DNA of 6,445 nucleotides. It comes from Halobacteriovorax sp. GTDB taxonomy: Bacteria; Bdellovibrionota; Bacteriovoracia; Bacteriovoracales; Bacteriovoracaceae. The first letter of the stretch is position 1, and the number at the start of each line of letters is the position of its first letter. Below are positions 5,330-6,445 of the stretch, piece after piece. The position numbers and the translations under genes were made by a program. The notes below the pieces were generated by a model. The model did no database searches. It was not told where the DNA came from and saw only the letters and a program-made list of their open reading frames with translations. The stretch lies in the NCBI GenBank assembly GCA_002686115.1, contig NZAF01000024.1:8683-15127 (forward strand), in the 5' to 3' direction.

Positions 5330-6445
5330 CTACCCTCTTGAAACAGAAATAACCTCTTCTAAAGCCTCTATCCCAGAAATAGTTTTAAGAAGCTCTGAAT
5401 AGTCCTTAACTTCAATTTCAAAAATAAAACTACCCTTTCGATCAGTGGTGGACTTTGCAACTGCAGAGCGAATATTTACATTCATATTATTAAGACTTTT
5501 AGAAATTGCAGAAAGTACTCCAGGACGGTCATGAGTTAGAATTCTAATGGCAACTGGATGCCTAAAACTAAACTCAGGATTCCACTCAACGTGAATCTGT
5601 CTTGCAAGATCACCAACATCAAAACGAGTACAATCAGCTCTATGAATTGTTATCCCTCGACCTCTGGTAATATATCCAATAATGGGGTCACCAGGAATCG
5701 GATTACAACACTTGGCCATTCTCGCCATCACATCATCAAACCCATCAACAATAACGGCATTATCTTTATGCGTTTTTCTCTTAGCAGACTTCGTGAGAGA
5801 CTGAGAAAATGAATTTATTTCTTCAAGTTTTGAATGAATTGTTTCTGGATCTTCCTCAACCTTCAGTTCAGGAATTGCTTGAGTCACTCTTTCTGGAGAA
5901 AACTTACCGACAGCTACATTAATGTAGATTTCATCAATACTCTTAGCTCCAAGTTCGTCTTTTGCTTTTTCAATCTCACCACTCTTTAAAAGTGCTTTAA
6001 GAGATGTGTTAAAGAGTTTAAATGTCTTATCAAGAGTTTCTTTACCAATTTCTATATTCTTTTCTCGCTCAACTCTTAGTAGCCATGCCTTGATTTTTGC
6101 CTTGGCTTTTGAAGACTTAACGATATTAATCCAATCTTTATTTGGTGTTTGAGACTTACTTGTTAATATCTCAATTGTATCTCCCGACTTAAGAGTAAAC
6201 TTAAGTGGAACCATTTTTCCATTTACTTTAGCACCAACAGTTTTATGTCCAACTTCAGTATGAACAGCATAAGCAAAATCAAGAGGTGTTGCTCCATGAC
6301 GTAATTCAAATACATCACCGTTTGGAGTAAAGACAAAGACACCACCAATATCTAAGTCATTTTTTACATGACTCATAAACTCTGCATTATTCTCAGTATT
6401 TTGATTAAACTCTAAGAGTTCTTCAATCCACTTTAATTTTGCAGC
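5330..6445 (-). CDS. rel: RelA/SpoT-family (p)ppGpp synthetase/hydrolase, C-terminal part
   Basis: The frame is open from the right edge (6445) to TAG at 5330-5332, giving 371 residues. The methionine codon at 6376 is internal, because the 23 codons before it (AAKLKWIEELLEFNQ...) match the linker before the TGS domain in this family. Visible order: TGS domain (about residues 36-95, VFVFTPNGDV, YAVHTEVGH, VGAKVNG, SGDTIEILTS); a helical region; the zinc-finger/CC domain with C246, C247, H268, D271 and C272, in the same spacing as E. coli RelA C612/C613/H634/D637/C638; and a C-terminal ACT domain (about 298-371, VAIRILTHDRPGVLSAISK). These domains regulate the N-terminal hydrolase and synthetase domains, which lie outside the window and sense ribosome and amino-acid status in the stringent response. 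RelA, SpoT or bifunctional Rel cannot be decided from this half. It converges with the secreted protein gene, four bases separating the stops. Confidence 0.95.
   Translation of the reverse strand, partial: AAKLKWIEELLEFNQNTENNAEFMSHVKNDLDIGGVFVFTPNGDVFELRHGATPLDFAYAVHTEVGHKTVGAKVNGKMVPLKFTLKSGDTIEILTSKSQTPNKDWINIVKSSKAKAKIKAWLLRVEREKNIEIGKETLDKTFKLFNTSLKALLKSGEIEKAKDELGAKSIDEIYINVAVGKFSPERVTQAIPELKVEEDPETIHSKLEEINSFSQSLTKSAKRKTHKDNAVIVDGFDDVMARMAKCCNPIPGDPIIGYITRGRGITIHRADCTRFDVGDLARQIHVEWNPEFSFRHPVAIRILTHDRPGVLSAISKSLNNMNVNIRSAVAKSTTDRKGSFIFEIEVKDYSELLKTISGIEALEEVISVSRG

Noticed and set aside
5558..5812. Plus-strand open frame opposite the rel-like gene
   Set aside because: It is antisense to the conserved zinc-finger/CC region and has a low-complexity Asn/Ser/Thr composition typical of a shadow frame.
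6374..6376. ATG as the start of the rel-like gene
   Set aside because: The same frame stays open to the right edge, and the extra 23 codons match the region preceding the TGS domain in RelA/SpoT proteins, so this is an internal methionine.

Overview
The window comes from an AT-rich Gram-negative bacterium (about one third G+C by eye). Two adjacent lipoproteins with clear lipoboxes, several small Sec-exported proteins without an obvious family, and a long Rel/SpoT-type protein would fit a predatory or marine Bdellovibrionota relative such as Bacteriovorax/Halobacteriovorax. That placement is an inference from composition and gene style, not a database match.

Left part (1-1880): a minus-strand gene leaving the window at its left edge looks like the N-terminus of a glycerate 2-kinase of the DUF4147/MOFRL type. 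Its ATG directly abuts the ATG of a plus-strand sodium:solute symporter (SSS family), with no base between them. Each gene's promoter therefore probably lies inside the other gene. The pairing suggests uptake of a small carboxylate or sugar acid coupled to its phosphorylation, but the substrate cannot be read from the sequence.

Middle part (1881-3397): a 125-bp gap holds a plausible promoter and a run of inverted repeats. The last is a 13-bp stem that would bury the Shine-Dalgarno of the next gene. It leads a two-gene lipoprotein operon (2006-2572 and 2574-3341, one base between stop and start) that ends at a good intrinsic terminator. Both products are Cys-containing envelope lipoproteins of unknown role; the second has a middle segment resembling a DUF2846/PEGA-like beta domain and a C-terminal four-Cys segment.

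Right-middle part (3398-5325): a perfect TATAAT box and a palindrome precede a small exported protein with one internal hydrophobic segment (3508-4008), which is followed by a very strong terminator. Only 12 bases later a secreted 418-residue protein begins. It carries a hydrophobic-strand/His and hydrophobic-strand/Cys pair reminiscent of clan CD (caspase/gingipain/CHAT-like) cysteine peptidases. This is the most interesting protein in the window.

Right end (5330-6445, minus): the C-terminal half of a (p)ppGpp synthetase/hydrolase (TGS, helical, zinc-finger/CC and ACT domains). It runs in from beyond the right edge and converges on the secreted protein gene with only four bases between the stop codons. 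I found no tRNA, rRNA, CRISPR array, insertion sequence or phage gene.
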